A stretch of DNA of 18,509 nucleotides. Source: Puniceicoccales bacterium. Lineage in GTDB: Bacteria > Verrucomicrobiota > Verrucomicrobiia > Opitutales > UBA953. Within the stretch, counting starts at the first letter, position 1, and every line of letters starts with the position of its first letter. Under the pieces are notes generated by a model that was given only the letters and a program-made list of their open reading frames with translations, was not told the DNA's origin and did not search any database. The position numbers were made by a program, and so were the translations under genes. The stretch covers positions 1-18,509 of the forward strand of contig JAITXH010000136.1 of NCBI GenBank assembly GCA_031284845.1, in the 5' to 3' direction. Below, piece by piece: positions 1 to 6,741 of the stretch.

Positions 1-153
1 TTTTCAAAAAAAGTGAAAAAAGTTTTGAACGCCGGAAAATTCTGATGCGGTTTGGTTTATCGCTGAATCTGTAAAGAACGTAACTTCTTGCATGGCAGCG
101 TTATTGGTGCTGGGCCTTAGTGGCTGTCTCCATGAAAGAGGGAGGCGCACAAT

Positions 154-172
154 GGTTTTGGTTTGGTTTTGG
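154..172 (+). repeat. GG/T4 repeat, possible two-tetrad quadruplex
   Basis: Four GG dinucleotides at 154-155, 160-161, 165-166 and 171-172 are separated by TTTT, TTT and TTTT. This matches a two-layer G-quadruplex pattern on the + strand. It is immediately followed by long T-tracts. Two-layer quadruplexes are weak, so a function is only a possibility. Confidence 0.4.
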
Positions 173-284
173 TCAAGTAGTTTTTTGAAATATTTTTATT
201 TTTTTTGCTGTTGGTTTTTTTCCGGAAGGGATTCCCTCGCATGGGATACGGGTGATATTTGACCGGATATGTATCCAAAAATCA

Positions 285-313
285 ATTACATGCTCTTGTA
301 ATCCCCTTGTAAT
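285..313. promoter_or_regulatory. Tandem CTTGTAAT repeat with inverted ATTACA
   Basis: CTTGTAAT occurs at 295-302 and again at 306-313, exactly 11 bp apart, so the two copies lie on the same face of the helix. ATTACA at 285-290 forms a perfect inverted repeat with TGTAAT at 297-302. Seven-base direct repeats with a four-base spacer are the arrangement bound by PhoB/OmpR-type response regulators. The sequence is not the E. coli Pho box, so the binding protein is unknown. It lies about 250 bp upstream of the TIM-barrel gene. Confidence 0.35.
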
Positions 314-488
314 GGGCATTGGTGGACATCCATAGGAGAATTGAAGGCATCCGGAAGCCCTGCCCTCCCCAGTGTGATTCTGGGCGAAAGTGCTCGCCGG
401 GTGCCTGCTCCGGCACTTGGGCAACGAGACTGCGTGCGCACCGCAAAATAGGTAGGGAGGCACATTTTCGAGATTGTCTGAAGGCCTG

Positions 489-514
489 AAACTTCGGAAA
501 GTTTCCCGAAGTTT
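489..514. promoter_or_regulatory. 9-bp perfect inverted repeat upstream of TIM-barrel gene
   Basis: AAACTTCGG at 489-497 pairs perfectly with CCGAAGTTT at 506-514 around an 8-base loop. It ends 47 bp before the ATG at 562. Neither strand has a T-run after it, so it is not a typical terminator. An operator or a 5'-leader hairpin are the likely alternatives. Confidence 0.45.
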
Positions 515-561
515 GTCCGGTTGTGCGCCGGCAACACCATCTCAATACCACATCAACCAAC

Positions 562-1605
562 ATGAGCAAAAACGTTTATCCCAAACTACACAACGCCGCC
601 TGGCCGGGCATAGTCGGCAAAGGCACTCCCGGGGCCGAACCAGCCATAGACTTCGATACCATCCTCAATCTGACAGCGAAGGCTGAGGTCAACGGTGAAA
701 AGTTTGACGGCATCAATCTCAATCTTGCTGCGCCCCATTTCGACATTGATTCCAACGACGACGCCATCAAGCGCCTCGCCGACAAGGTCCATGCGCACGG
801 GCTTGTCATCGGTTCTGTGGGGGCTCCTGTCTGGGCTCCGACCGGGGGTGGCTCTTCCATGGGGTCCAAGGACGACAGGAAGCGCTTCGTCACCCAAGTC
901 CGCAAGGCGTGTGCTATTGCACAAAAATTGACCAAACTCGGCATCCGCCCCGATGGTATCGTCCGCATAGACTCGGCGTGCGGTGTGGCGGAATGGCAGG
1001 AGGCTCCGCAAGACAACACTCAAAAGATTATCGCGACCTTTAAGGAGGCTGCCCGTGTGGCCGGTGACTATGGCGAGCGTCTCGCGGCGGAGGGTGAAAT
1101 CTGTTGGGGTGCCATGCATTCCTGGAAGTTCATGCTTCAGCTTCTGGAGGGTGTTGGTCTGCCTGAATTACTTGGATTTCAGGCTGACATGGCGCACACG
1201 CTTCTCTTTCTGCTCGGCTATAACGCGCCGCAGCACCGCATCGTCCCGAAAAATTTCAGTTGGGATCCGAGCAGCTTCCATGTTGCCATGAAAAAGATGA
1301 CTGCGGCACTGCGCCCGTGGACGATAGATTTTCACGTAGCACAAAATGACGCCACGGTGAAAGGCTCCGGAACGCATGATAAAACGGGGCGGCACTGTCT
1401 GCCGACGGATGTCAACGGCAAGCTCAACATCGCCCGGGATGCCGGCTACTGGTTGCGCGATGGACGCGGCGCGTTGACGAAAAAAATCAAGCACATCTGC
1501 TGGGATGGTTGCATGTTCACGAACAAGATCTTGTTGAAGCAGCAAACATGGAACGACATCTTGGCGTCCATGGTGCAGGTGCGCGAAAACCACGGATGGC
1601 AATAA
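562..1605 (+). CDS. Sugar phosphate isomerase/epimerase-like TIM-barrel protein
   Basis: A 347-residue cytoplasmic protein with no signal peptide, resembling the xylose-isomerase-like TIM-barrel superfamily (AP endonuclease 2 / sugar isomerase-epimerase). Visible barrel-strand motifs with likely metal or catalytic residues are EGEICWGAMHS (second Glu near 178), QADMAHT (Asp about 209, His about 212), IDFHVAQND (His about 258) and HICWDGCMF (Asp about 315). These fit the Glu/Asp/His/acid metal-site layout of the superfamily, though the exact substrate cannot be read from sequence. The start was set at the ATG at 562. The frame stays open to a GTG at 523, but those 13 extra residues (His/Thr/Asn-rich) look untranslated. 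There is no Shine-Dalgarno. The gene stands alone on the + strand and converges on tRNA-Arg. Confidence in the superfamily is high, in the reaction low. Confidence 0.8.
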   Translation: MSKNVYPKLHNAAWPGIVGKGTPGAEPAIDFDTILNLTAKAEVNGEKFDGINLNLAAPHFDIDSNDDAIKRLADKVHAHGLVIGSVGAPVWAPTGGGSSMGSKDDRKRFVTQVRKACAIAQKLTKLGIRPDGIVRIDSACGVAEWQEAPQDNTQKIIATFKEAARVAGDYGERLAAEGEICWGAMHSWKFMLQLLEGVGLPELLGFQADMAHTLLFLLGYNAPQHRIVPKNFSWDPSSFHVAMKKMTAALRPWTIDFHVAQNDATVKGSGTHDKTGRHCLPTDVNGKLNIARDAGYWLRDGRGALTKKIKHICWDGCMFTNKILLKQQTWNDILASMVQVRENHGWQ

Positions 1606-1638
1606 GGCGAAGGAGAGGACAGTCGGAGGGGTGAAAAG

Positions 1639-1713
1639 TGGCGCTCCCGCGAGGACTCGAACCCCGAACGACTGATCCGTAGTCAGTAGTGATATCCATT
1701 TCACCACGGAAGC
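1639..1713 (-). tRNA. tRNA-Arg (anticodon ACG)
   Basis: The minus strand folds into a 75-nt cloverleaf with encoded CCA. The acceptor is GCTTCCG/CGGGAGC with one G-U pair. The D-stem is GTGA/TCAC with GG in the loop. The anticodon stem is ACTGA/TCAGT around CTACGGA, giving anticodon ACG (reads CGN, probably as inosine). The T-arm is CGGGG-TTCGAGT-CCTCG and the discriminator base is G. No T-rich terminator directly follows it. Confidence 0.95.
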
Positions 1714-1839
1714 GCAGAAAGGGAAAGCACGATGGCCATGCCGCCAAATTTGACAAGACTTTTCTTAGGAAAATTTAGCCCGGCATTCTTTTTCTGGAAA
1801 ACGAAGAGGGGTTGCAGTGCCTTTTGGCACCGCCGCCCG

Positions 1840-1862
1840 AACCCGCATAAAATATGCGGGTT
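1840..1862 (-). terminator. 10-bp perfect hairpin at the fucosidase stop codon
   Basis: AACCCGCATA (1840-1849) pairs perfectly with TATGCGGGTT (1853-1862) around a three-base loop. The stem overlaps the last bases of the fucosidase stop codon. A second small hairpin, GTGCC-TTTT-GGCAC at 1817-1830, follows on the minus strand. There is no clear T-run after either, so this may be a transcript-end stabiliser or a weak terminator for the fucosidase gene. Confidence 0.45.
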
Positions 1863-3636
1863 AGAATGCCACTGGAGTTATTTTTATTGCGGAAAGGCTG
1901 GTGGCATCGCGCTGGCCCTCCGGGATGCTCACGGTGAGTGTCTGCCGTCCGGCTTTTTCAAATTTTATCCAGCCGATGGGTTGCGTGTGATAAATGCCAG
2001 ATCCGTTTTGCCGATTCTGGATCGCCGCGCCCTCGCCGCTCACCACGCGCCAGACGCGGGGGCCATCGGCGGTATAAGTCAATTCCACGAGATAGTATCC
2101 GGGCGTCTTGACTTCAAATTCCCATGTGGCGCTCCCCCCTTCTTTCCAGTCGCCTACTTGGTGCATGTGCTTCCACTCGCCGAATTTTTCCATCCATCGT
2201 TTGTAGCGTTGGGAGGCTTTTTGAGCTTTGGAAAATCTGGCTGAAAGTGTCAGCCCGAATTCGGGATCCACTGCCTGCGCGATGTCCACTTCGGGCGGGC
2301 CTTTGAGCGCGAGTTCGATCACGGACACGAGCTTGTCCGGCGCTTTATCAGGCGTTTCAATTGTCGTCCAAGTGCCTTCTTTGTGGAACCGCAGTTCGCG
2401 TGTGCCGCCGTTGCCATCCGCGATGCGGGCCGATGCGATTTCCGTTTTCAAGCCCGGCAGATGGAGTCCGCCTGTAGTCGGCCAAGTAGAGACAGCCAGA
2501 TGGAGCGTGTTTTTACTGCGGGTGACGTCGCCCCATGGCAGGGCATGTTTCCACGGCGAGGATGCTGTGTTGTAGATGACCTGCGGGTGCTGCGCAATCC
2601 AGGCGCCTGCGGTGCGCAGTGCCTGTTGCGCGGGTTCGGGCACTCTGCCCTGTCCGTCCGGGCCGACGTTCAACATGTAGGTGCCGCCGCGCGCCACAGT
2701 GGCGATGAGTGTAGTGAGGATCTGCTTCGGGCTTTTCCAGTTTTCATCATACCAGGCGAAGCCCCATGAATCATTGGTCACATCCACGCCTTCCCAGAGG
2801 CCGTCCACGTTTTCCAGAGGCACTTCCATGTCGCCAAACGTGCGGTAGTCGCCCAGCCCGTAGCCGACGCGTCCTGATACGAGTGTGCGGGGTTGGTTGC
2901 GGTGGACGACTTCGACGAGTTTTTGTGCGTATTTTCTGGGCATTTTTCCGGGGGTATCGAACCACACGAGTTCGATTTCGCCGTAGTTCTTCGTAATTTC
3001 CTCTACCTGCGGCAGACATTTTTCTGCGAAATAATCGTCAAATGTTTTATTTTTGCCGTCGGCATCTGTTGTTGGCCCCTTGCCGCCGCCCGGATAGGTC
3101 CAATCCTGATTGTGGGAGTAGTAGAAGCCGAGGCCGAGGCCTAGCTCTTTACAGGCCTCGGAAAGCTCCTTCAACGGGTCGCGCTTGAAGGGCGTCGCAT
3201 CTACGACGTTAAACTTGTTGGCCTTTGAGTGATACATGGCAAAGCCGTCATGGTGCTTACTGGTGATTACGATATATTTCATCCCGGCGGCTTTTGCCAG
3301 GGCAGCCAGTTTTTTGGCGTCGAAATCCACCGGGTTAAAATCTTTGGCGATGGCCTTGTAATCCGCGACGGAGATGTTGGCCATTGCGGGATTCATTATC
3401 CACTCGCCGATGCCGTAATGCGTCTTGTCCTGCCACTTGTTGGCGATCTTGGAATACAATCCCCAGTGGACAAACATGGCGTAGTTTCCCGTTTCGAAAA
3501 AACGCCCGCGTTTGCTTGCGCTTTTACTGTCGTCCTGTTCGCCCCACATTTTGTCCATTTCCTGCGCAGGAAGCGGCGTGTGCGCCTGCGAGACTGCGGC
3601 TAGGGCCAAAAGTGTGAGGATGCGTATTGCTTTCAT
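1861..3636 (-). CDS. Secreted alpha-L-fucosidase, GH29 family
   Basis: A 591-residue exported enzyme that should remove alpha-L-fucose from glycans. A signal peptide is visible at about 1-24 (MKAIRILTLLALAAVSQA...). The GH29 catalytic domain runs from about 30 to 360. It shows MFVHWGLYS (His about 57), SKHHDGFAMY (about 126-135), GFYYSHNQDW, and ELVWFDT with the likely catalytic nucleophile Asp near 227. Further GH29 motifs are NDSWGF and YMLNVGPDGQG. The C-terminal part (about 390-591) looks like beta-sandwich accessory domains. The last about 120 residues (TWEFEVKTPGYY...) resemble a carbohydrate-binding module. The start was set at the ATG at 3636 because it gives a standard signal peptide. 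The frame is open 47 codons further, without plausible protein. No Shine-Dalgarno is seen. Confidence is high for GH29; substrate linkage is unknown. Confidence 0.93.
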   Translation of the reverse strand: MKAIRILTLLALAAVSQAHTPLPAQEMDKMWGEQDDSKSASKRGRFFETGNYAMFVHWGLYSKIANKWQDKTHYGIGEWIMNPAMANISVADYKAIAKDFNPVDFDAKKLAALAKAAGMKYIVITSKHHDGFAMYHSKANKFNVVDATPFKRDPLKELSEACKELGLGLGFYYSHNQDWTYPGGGKGPTTDADGKNKTFDDYFAEKCLPQVEEITKNYGEIELVWFDTPGKMPRKYAQKLVEVVHRNQPRTLVSGRVGYGLGDYRTFGDMEVPLENVDGLWEGVDVTNDSWGFAWYDENWKSPKQILTTLIATVARGGTYMLNVGPDGQGRVPEPAQQALRTAGAWIAQHPQVIYNTASSPWKHALPWGDVTRSKNTLHLAVSTWPTTGGLHLPGLKTEIASARIADGNGGTRELRFHKEGTWTTIETPDKAPDKLVSVIELALKGPPEVDIAQAVDPEFGLTLSARFSKAQKASQRYKRWMEKFGEWKHMHQVGDWKEGGSATWEFEVKTPGYYLVELTYTADGPRVWRVVSGEGAAIQNRQNGSGIYHTQPIGWIKFEKAGRQTLTVSIPEGQRDATSLSAIKITPVAF

Positions 3637-3799
3637 TGTATGGTATTCTTTTTTACTGGTTGAAAAGTTTAGGGAGAAACGGTGCTGACAAGGCGCAGGT
3701 GTGCAAGGTTCCATCGGCGGTGCCTGCCACGACAGCGGGAAACGATGGAAAAGGGTGGAAGGGGCCGGAAACCGCATGAATAGGGCTGAAGAGGGAGAA

Positions 3800-3815
3800 T
3801 CCTCACAGGTGAGGA
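3800..3815. repeat. Short inverted repeat between small gene and fucosidase
   Basis: TCCTCAC (3800-3806) and GTGAGGA (3809-3815) form a perfect 7-bp inverted repeat with a 2-base centre. It lies in the 208-bp gap downstream of the small minus-strand gene and upstream of the fucosidase. With such a tight loop it is more likely a protein-binding palindrome than an RNA hairpin. The rest of the gap (3637-3799) shows nothing I recognise. Confidence 0.35.
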
Positions 3816-3844
3816 GCTAGCGTCCTTTGGCGCTTCGAGGCCAT

Positions 3845-4075
3845 CTACGGCCCCTTGTAGCCGTATTTCTCCCGTTCCTCCGGATGCTTCGCGAAGTATT
3901 GCTTGTCGTAGTTCGCTTGCGCGGCCAGAGATTCTGGGCTGCCCGCTGGATATGCGTAGAACCACCCCGGAAGCGCCATGGTCGGGGTGCACAGCGGTGC
4001 ATGTCCGCTTGGCGGGAACGGTTCCTCGAGGCTCGCGATAAATGCGCGATCTGCTTCGGTGGCTACATACGGCAT
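3845..4075 (-). CDS. Small protein of unknown function (76 aa)
   Basis: I do not recognise this protein. It is 76 residues, hydrophilic, with no signal peptide or membrane segment. It has an aromatic and proline-rich centre (PGWFYAYPAGSPE) and a charged tail (KHPEEREKYGYKGP). Its residue mix and codon use look like real coding sequence, unlike the Arg/Ser-rich alternative frame on the same strand. The only in-frame ATG is at 4075, with no ribosome binding site nearby. A GAGGAGG stretch sits just upstream of a different-frame ATG at 4103. A one-base frame change between 4103 and 4075 would join that start to this protein. So either the protein starts at 4075 or the 5' end is frameshifted. It lies 112 bp after the C39-like peptidase gene on the same strand. 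Confidence 0.55.
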   Translation of the reverse strand: MPYVATEADRAFIASLEEPFPPSGHAPLCTPTMALPGWFYAYPAGSPESLAAQANYDKQYFAKHPEEREKYGYKGP

Positions 4076-4099
4076 GCTTCGTGTTATGTGTGTTTGCGT

Positions 4100-4187
4100 T
4101 CATTTGTCAACCTCCTCAGTGATTTCTTCGACTGCTATAAAAGTGTATTTGCGGCCGTCCCCGCTGTCGTGCTGCGAGTGACGCGGC
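4100..4187 (-). other. Coding-like but startless frame after the peptidase gene
   Basis: Just past the C39-like gene stop, a different minus frame reads a protein-like end, including GRKYTFIAVEEITEEVDK followed by TGA at 4102-4100. The frame is open back to 4249 inside the peptidase gene but contains no ATG, GTG or TTG start. It may be the frameshifted original tail of the peptidase, the 3' remnant of a lost gene, or chance. The GAGGAGG that looks like a ribosome binding site here is simply the Glu-Glu codons of this frame. Confidence 0.3.
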
Positions 4188-5453
4188 TCACAGTTCCAAT
4201 ACCATGAGGGCGGTCGTGATTGCCCAGGCGTCGTCCAGTGGCAAACGCTTCAGTTCGTGCCCGGCACCCCAGGTATCGCTATAGAGGATTTGTTTTGTTT
4301 TGGCGTTATAGCCGATGATGAGGCGCATGTGGCCGCCTTGTGTCTGGAGGAGTAGCTTGGGTTCGGGGATCCAGCCGAGTTGGACAGACCAGAAGAGCGG
4401 CTTGCCCTGATCTATGCAGGTGCGGATGTGCCGTTCAAACTGGTTTTTCGTCACATTGTCCCGGGCGCGGGTTTCTTTGATAACTTCTCCGTCTATCTGG
4501 AGCGGCCACTGGGAGGACTGTGTGTCTGGGAAAAGCGGCTTTTTGTGCTTTCGGGCGTTTTTGTTGTATTCCGTCCGCAGTCCGTTCAGGAAGCGGGCGT
4601 CGGCATTGAACAAAACGCGCAGGCGCAAATGAAGTCGCGTGGCGATGGTATTGAGCGCCTGCAAAAACTCATTGTCGCCAGTGCCCAGCGTGGCGCTGCT
4701 GCCGGCGATTTTGGCGATTTCGTGTTGGTCTATATTCTTCCCGTAGTAACGCAAGACACGCTCGGAGGCGGCATCGGCGCAATAGCCCTTTTGCCCCTGA
4801 TCCACCATGGGGATATCGAAGATGTATTTATCGCCGGTCACCGCATCTGTTTTCAGGTGGGCGGCACCCTTCCACCGGGCGGCAGGCGCGGCGGCTTTGG
4901 CAGTGGCCGACGCGATGACGAGGCGGATGAACTCCACCCGATAGCCGCTACGCGTAAAGCCGCCGGTCGGCGCGTCGTTCCATTCCAGAAGATAGCTCGT
5001 CGCCGGAGTCCCCCACATCCAGCCGTTGTTTTGGGCCACATTGGTGCTACGCCCGATCTGGCGGCGCTGCCCTGGTGTCTTCAATTCGCTGCTTATGGCA
5101 GCACGGATTTTGGCGATGTAGGCGTCAAACATTTTACGGTCGCCAAACTGGAGATTGGAAGGGTCGGCCTTGTTGAAAATCGAGAACGTGATTTCAACAG
5201 GTTTTCCATTGTCAAAGCGGACGATGACTTCCGGGACCTCCGCTTCCCAAAGCAAGCCGGGGCGGGCAACGCGGGCGGACTCCTTCAAAGAAGAGTTCCA
5301 GCTAAACTCCAACTGGGCGTTGTCATGGAAAAACTGCTCGGCAGCAGATTCCCATGCTGGAGCATAGACGAGTTTTTCCAAAGGAGTGCCGGCGGCGTGC
5401 GCATTGGGGATGAGACAACAAAGAAACGAGAAAACAAGAACGACCCTAAACAT
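4188..5453 (-). CDS. Secreted C39-like cysteine peptidase
   Basis: A 421-residue exported protein. The signal peptide is at about 1-20 (MFRVVLVFSFLCCLIPNAHA), followed by an N-terminal region of about 190 residues with no family I recognise. A papain-like C39_2-type peptidase domain runs from about 210 to 421. The catalytic triad is visible: Cys about 225 in DQGQKGYCADAA, His about 375 in GGHMRLIIGYN, and Asp about 393 in SDTWG. It lacks the ABC transporter domains of bacteriocin-processing C39 proteins, so it is a free periplasmic or extracellular peptidase, substrate unknown. The start was set at the ATG at 5453 to give a clean signal peptide. The upstream 34 codons are unlikely. No Shine-Dalgarno is seen, and TTATCCC directly precedes the ATG. 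The C-terminus ends abruptly and a coding-like frame follows (4100-4187), so a frameshift near the end is possible. Confidence 0.82.
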   Translation of the reverse strand: MFRVVLVFSFLCCLIPNAHAAGTPLEKLVYAPAWESAAEQFFHDNAQLEFSWNSSLKESARVARPGLLWEAEVPEVIVRFDNGKPVEITFSIFNKADPSNLQFGDRKMFDAYIAKIRAAISSELKTPGQRRQIGRSTNVAQNNGWMWGTPATSYLLEWNDAPTGGFTRSGYRVEFIRLVIASATAKAAAPAARWKGAAHLKTDAVTGDKYIFDIPMVDQGQKGYCADAASERVLRYYGKNIDQHEIAKIAGSSATLGTGDNEFLQALNTIATRLHLRLRVLFNADARFLNGLRTEYNKNARKHKKPLFPDTQSSQWPLQIDGEVIKETRARDNVTKNQFERHIRTCIDQGKPLFWSVQLGWIPEPKLLLQTQGGHMRLIIGYNAKTKQILYSDTWGAGHELKRLPLDDAWAITTALMVLEL

Positions 5454-5553
5454 GGGATAAGGTAAGAATGCGGATCGGACGGTGTTCAATCTCAAAAGAA
5501 CTATCGGGCCAGGGCTGTTTTTGCAGAAAGAAAGGCAGCGTCGGGGAGAGAAC

Positions 5554-5585
5554 AAAAAAGCTTGCCCCGTTATCGGGACAAGCTT
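5554..5585 (-). terminator. Rho-independent terminator after tRNA-Gly
   Basis: On the minus strand, AAGCTTG at 5558-5564 pairs with CAAGCTT at 5579-5585. After one mismatch, CCCG pairs with CGGG around a TTAT loop. The stem runs into a tract of six T on the minus strand (A-run 5554-5559). It lies 22 bp downstream of the tRNA-Gly 3' end and ends that transcript. Confidence 0.85.
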
Positions 5586-5607
5586 CTCCGTTTGCCTATG
5601 AAAAAAA

Positions 5608-5683
5608 TGGAGCGGGCGAACGGGCTCGAACCGTCAACATCCACCTTGGCAAGGTGGTACTCTACCAATTGAGCTACGCCCGC
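5608..5683 (-). tRNA. tRNA-Gly (anticodon GCC)
   Basis: The minus strand gives a 76-nt cloverleaf with encoded CCA. The acceptor is GCGGGCG/CGCCCGC, D-arm GCTC/GAGT with GG in the loop, and anticodon stem CCACC/GGTGG around TTGCCAA, giving anticodon GCC. The T-arm is GACGG-TTCGAGC-CCGTT and the discriminator is T. It starts 30 bp after the stop of the PstS-like gene on the same strand, so it may be cotranscribed with it. Confidence 0.97.
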
Positions 5684-5713
5684 AACGAAAAGAGTGGCGC
5701 GGAGGCTGGCAGC

Positions 5714-6604
5714 TCAGGGCAATTTGTCAAGCTTCTGAATGAAATTTGTTCGAAGATTTTTCGGGACGGGCATGAAGCCGCTTTCCTGCAAGGCTCCCGC
5801 CATCGGATCGCCGAAGATTTCCTGCAAAATGGGCTTCACCGCGGCAGCGCTTTTCCTGGGCACGACGAAATACATAGGCACGACGAGCGGATAATCACCA
5901 TTGTAGAGATTACTGGCAGTGGGCAGGTAGGCGTTCATTTTTTGAGGATTATACACTGCGAGTGTCTTCACGCGGTCTTCGCGCACCGGGGGCACAGACA
6001 AGATGGCAATGGCATTTAAACTGGAAATCACGTAGTCCTCGGCTGCGGCATCGTTGTGCCGGAACAGGATCGAAGTCTTATACTCCTCATCGCCGAGGAC
6101 GCGGCTGCGGAACAACGGCGCGACTATGCCCATGTCGTAACGCGTCGAGACAGCGCTTATGGGCATTTCCAAGCCGCTTTCCTTGATGCCGCTCCAATAT
6201 TGGATATCCACATCTTGGCGTTTGCCGTAGATGGCGGCGAGCGTCGGGAGATCTATCTGCTCGAGCTTATTGAACTTGTTCACCACGACGATGACTGTCT
6301 GGTAAGCGATCGGCACAGCTTCCCATTCGCCTTTGACGATTTCGGGGACTTTTGATTTATCCGGGAGGATGAGCAACGCGGCATCAGCGGTGCCATCGCG
6401 CAGGCGGCGTTCGCCGCGCAAACTGCCGTCCAGCATAAGTTGAAGCCCGTCGGGAATGGAGGCTGCGTTTTTCTTCAATACTTCACCGCATTTAACGGCC
6501 AGCAAATCAGAACCCGCCAGCTTGGCGGCTCCGGCATCAGGCGCTGCCATGCCCAAGAGGAGCGTAAGCATGCCTGCGGCAAAAATGGTTGGACGTATTA
6601 ACAT
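5714..6604 (-). CDS. PstS-like phosphate/anion substrate-binding protein
   Basis: A 296-residue exported protein with a signal peptide at about 1-26 (MLIRPTIFAAGMLTLLLGMAA...). The body matches the PstS-like periplasmic binding fold (type 2). It has a GSLRGERRLRDGTADAAL segment like the PstS anion-binding loop plus LxxGxxDxxx, then PIAYQTVIVVVNKFNKLEQI and LPTLAAIYGK, the hinge-strand motif typical of PstS relatives. The C-terminus has the FGDP...QESGFMPVP ending seen in the family. No pstC, pstA, pstB or phoU is adjacent, so it is either an orphan binding protein, a sensor, or paired with a transporter elsewhere. The ATG at 6604 was chosen for the signal peptide. GAG about 10 bases upstream is a weak ribosome binding site at best. 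It diverges from the NrnA gene across 137 bp. Confidence 0.8.
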   Translation of the reverse strand: MLIRPTIFAAGMLTLLLGMAAPDAGAAKLAGSDLLAVKCGEVLKKNAASIPDGLQLMLDGSLRGERRLRDGTADAALLILPDKSKVPEIVKGEWEAVPIAYQTVIVVVNKFNKLEQIDLPTLAAIYGKRQDVDIQYWSGIKESGLEMPISAVSTRYDMGIVAPLFRSRVLGDEEYKTSILFRHNDAAAEDYVISSLNAIAILSVPPVREDRVKTLAVYNPQKMNAYLPTASNLYNGDYPLVVPMYFVVPRKSAAAVKPILQEIFGDPMAGALQESGFMPVPKNLRTNFIQKLDKLP

Positions 6605-6741
6605 AATGGTCTCAAGAGAAAGGCTTCCCGGGCGCAGCGCAAGCGTTGTTCTGCGTCGCACCCGCAGGACAGTCTTTTGCCTTGCCTTTTCCCGCCGTTG
6701 CCGCCCCCCTCTCCCCCACAAACAAACACAAGCTGCATCGC

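Larger units (their letters stand above)
1..561. other. Gene-free region with operator-like repeats
   Basis: I see no convincing protein gene here. The reading frames present are short, overlap each other, and are rich in Phe, Trp, Cys or Arg. The stretch from about 150 to 230 is dominated by T-runs. Three structured elements are listed separately: a G-rich repeat at 154-172, a tandem/inverted TGTAAT cluster at 285-313, and a hairpin at 489-514. A weak promoter-like pair for the downstream + gene could be TTGACC at 259-264 with TCAATT at 282-287, but the -10 match is poor. A 56-residue frame at 92-262 begins with a lipobox-like segment (see findings), but its remainder does not look coding. 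Confidence 0.6.

Noticed and set aside
173..569. Three overlapping minus-strand frames in the first 570 bases
   Set aside because: They overlap each other in different frames, show no motifs, and have unnatural composition.
3669..4103. Minus frame of 144 codons with a GAGGAGG site before its ATG
   Set aside because: Beyond the first dozen residues it is Arg/Ser/Pro-rich and unlike protein, and it overlaps the better 76-residue frame. The GAGGAGG is explained by codons of the preceding frame, and the other genes here do not use such sites.
4380..5465. Long + strand reading frame (361 codons) opposite the C39-like peptidase
   Set aside because: The minus strand encodes a protein with a signal peptide and a complete Cys-His-Asp triad; the + frame has no recognisable motif and is an antisense shadow.
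5468..6019. + strand frame of 183 codons across tRNA-Gly
   Set aside because: It runs through the tRNA gene and antisense to the PstS-like gene, so it cannot be a normal gene.
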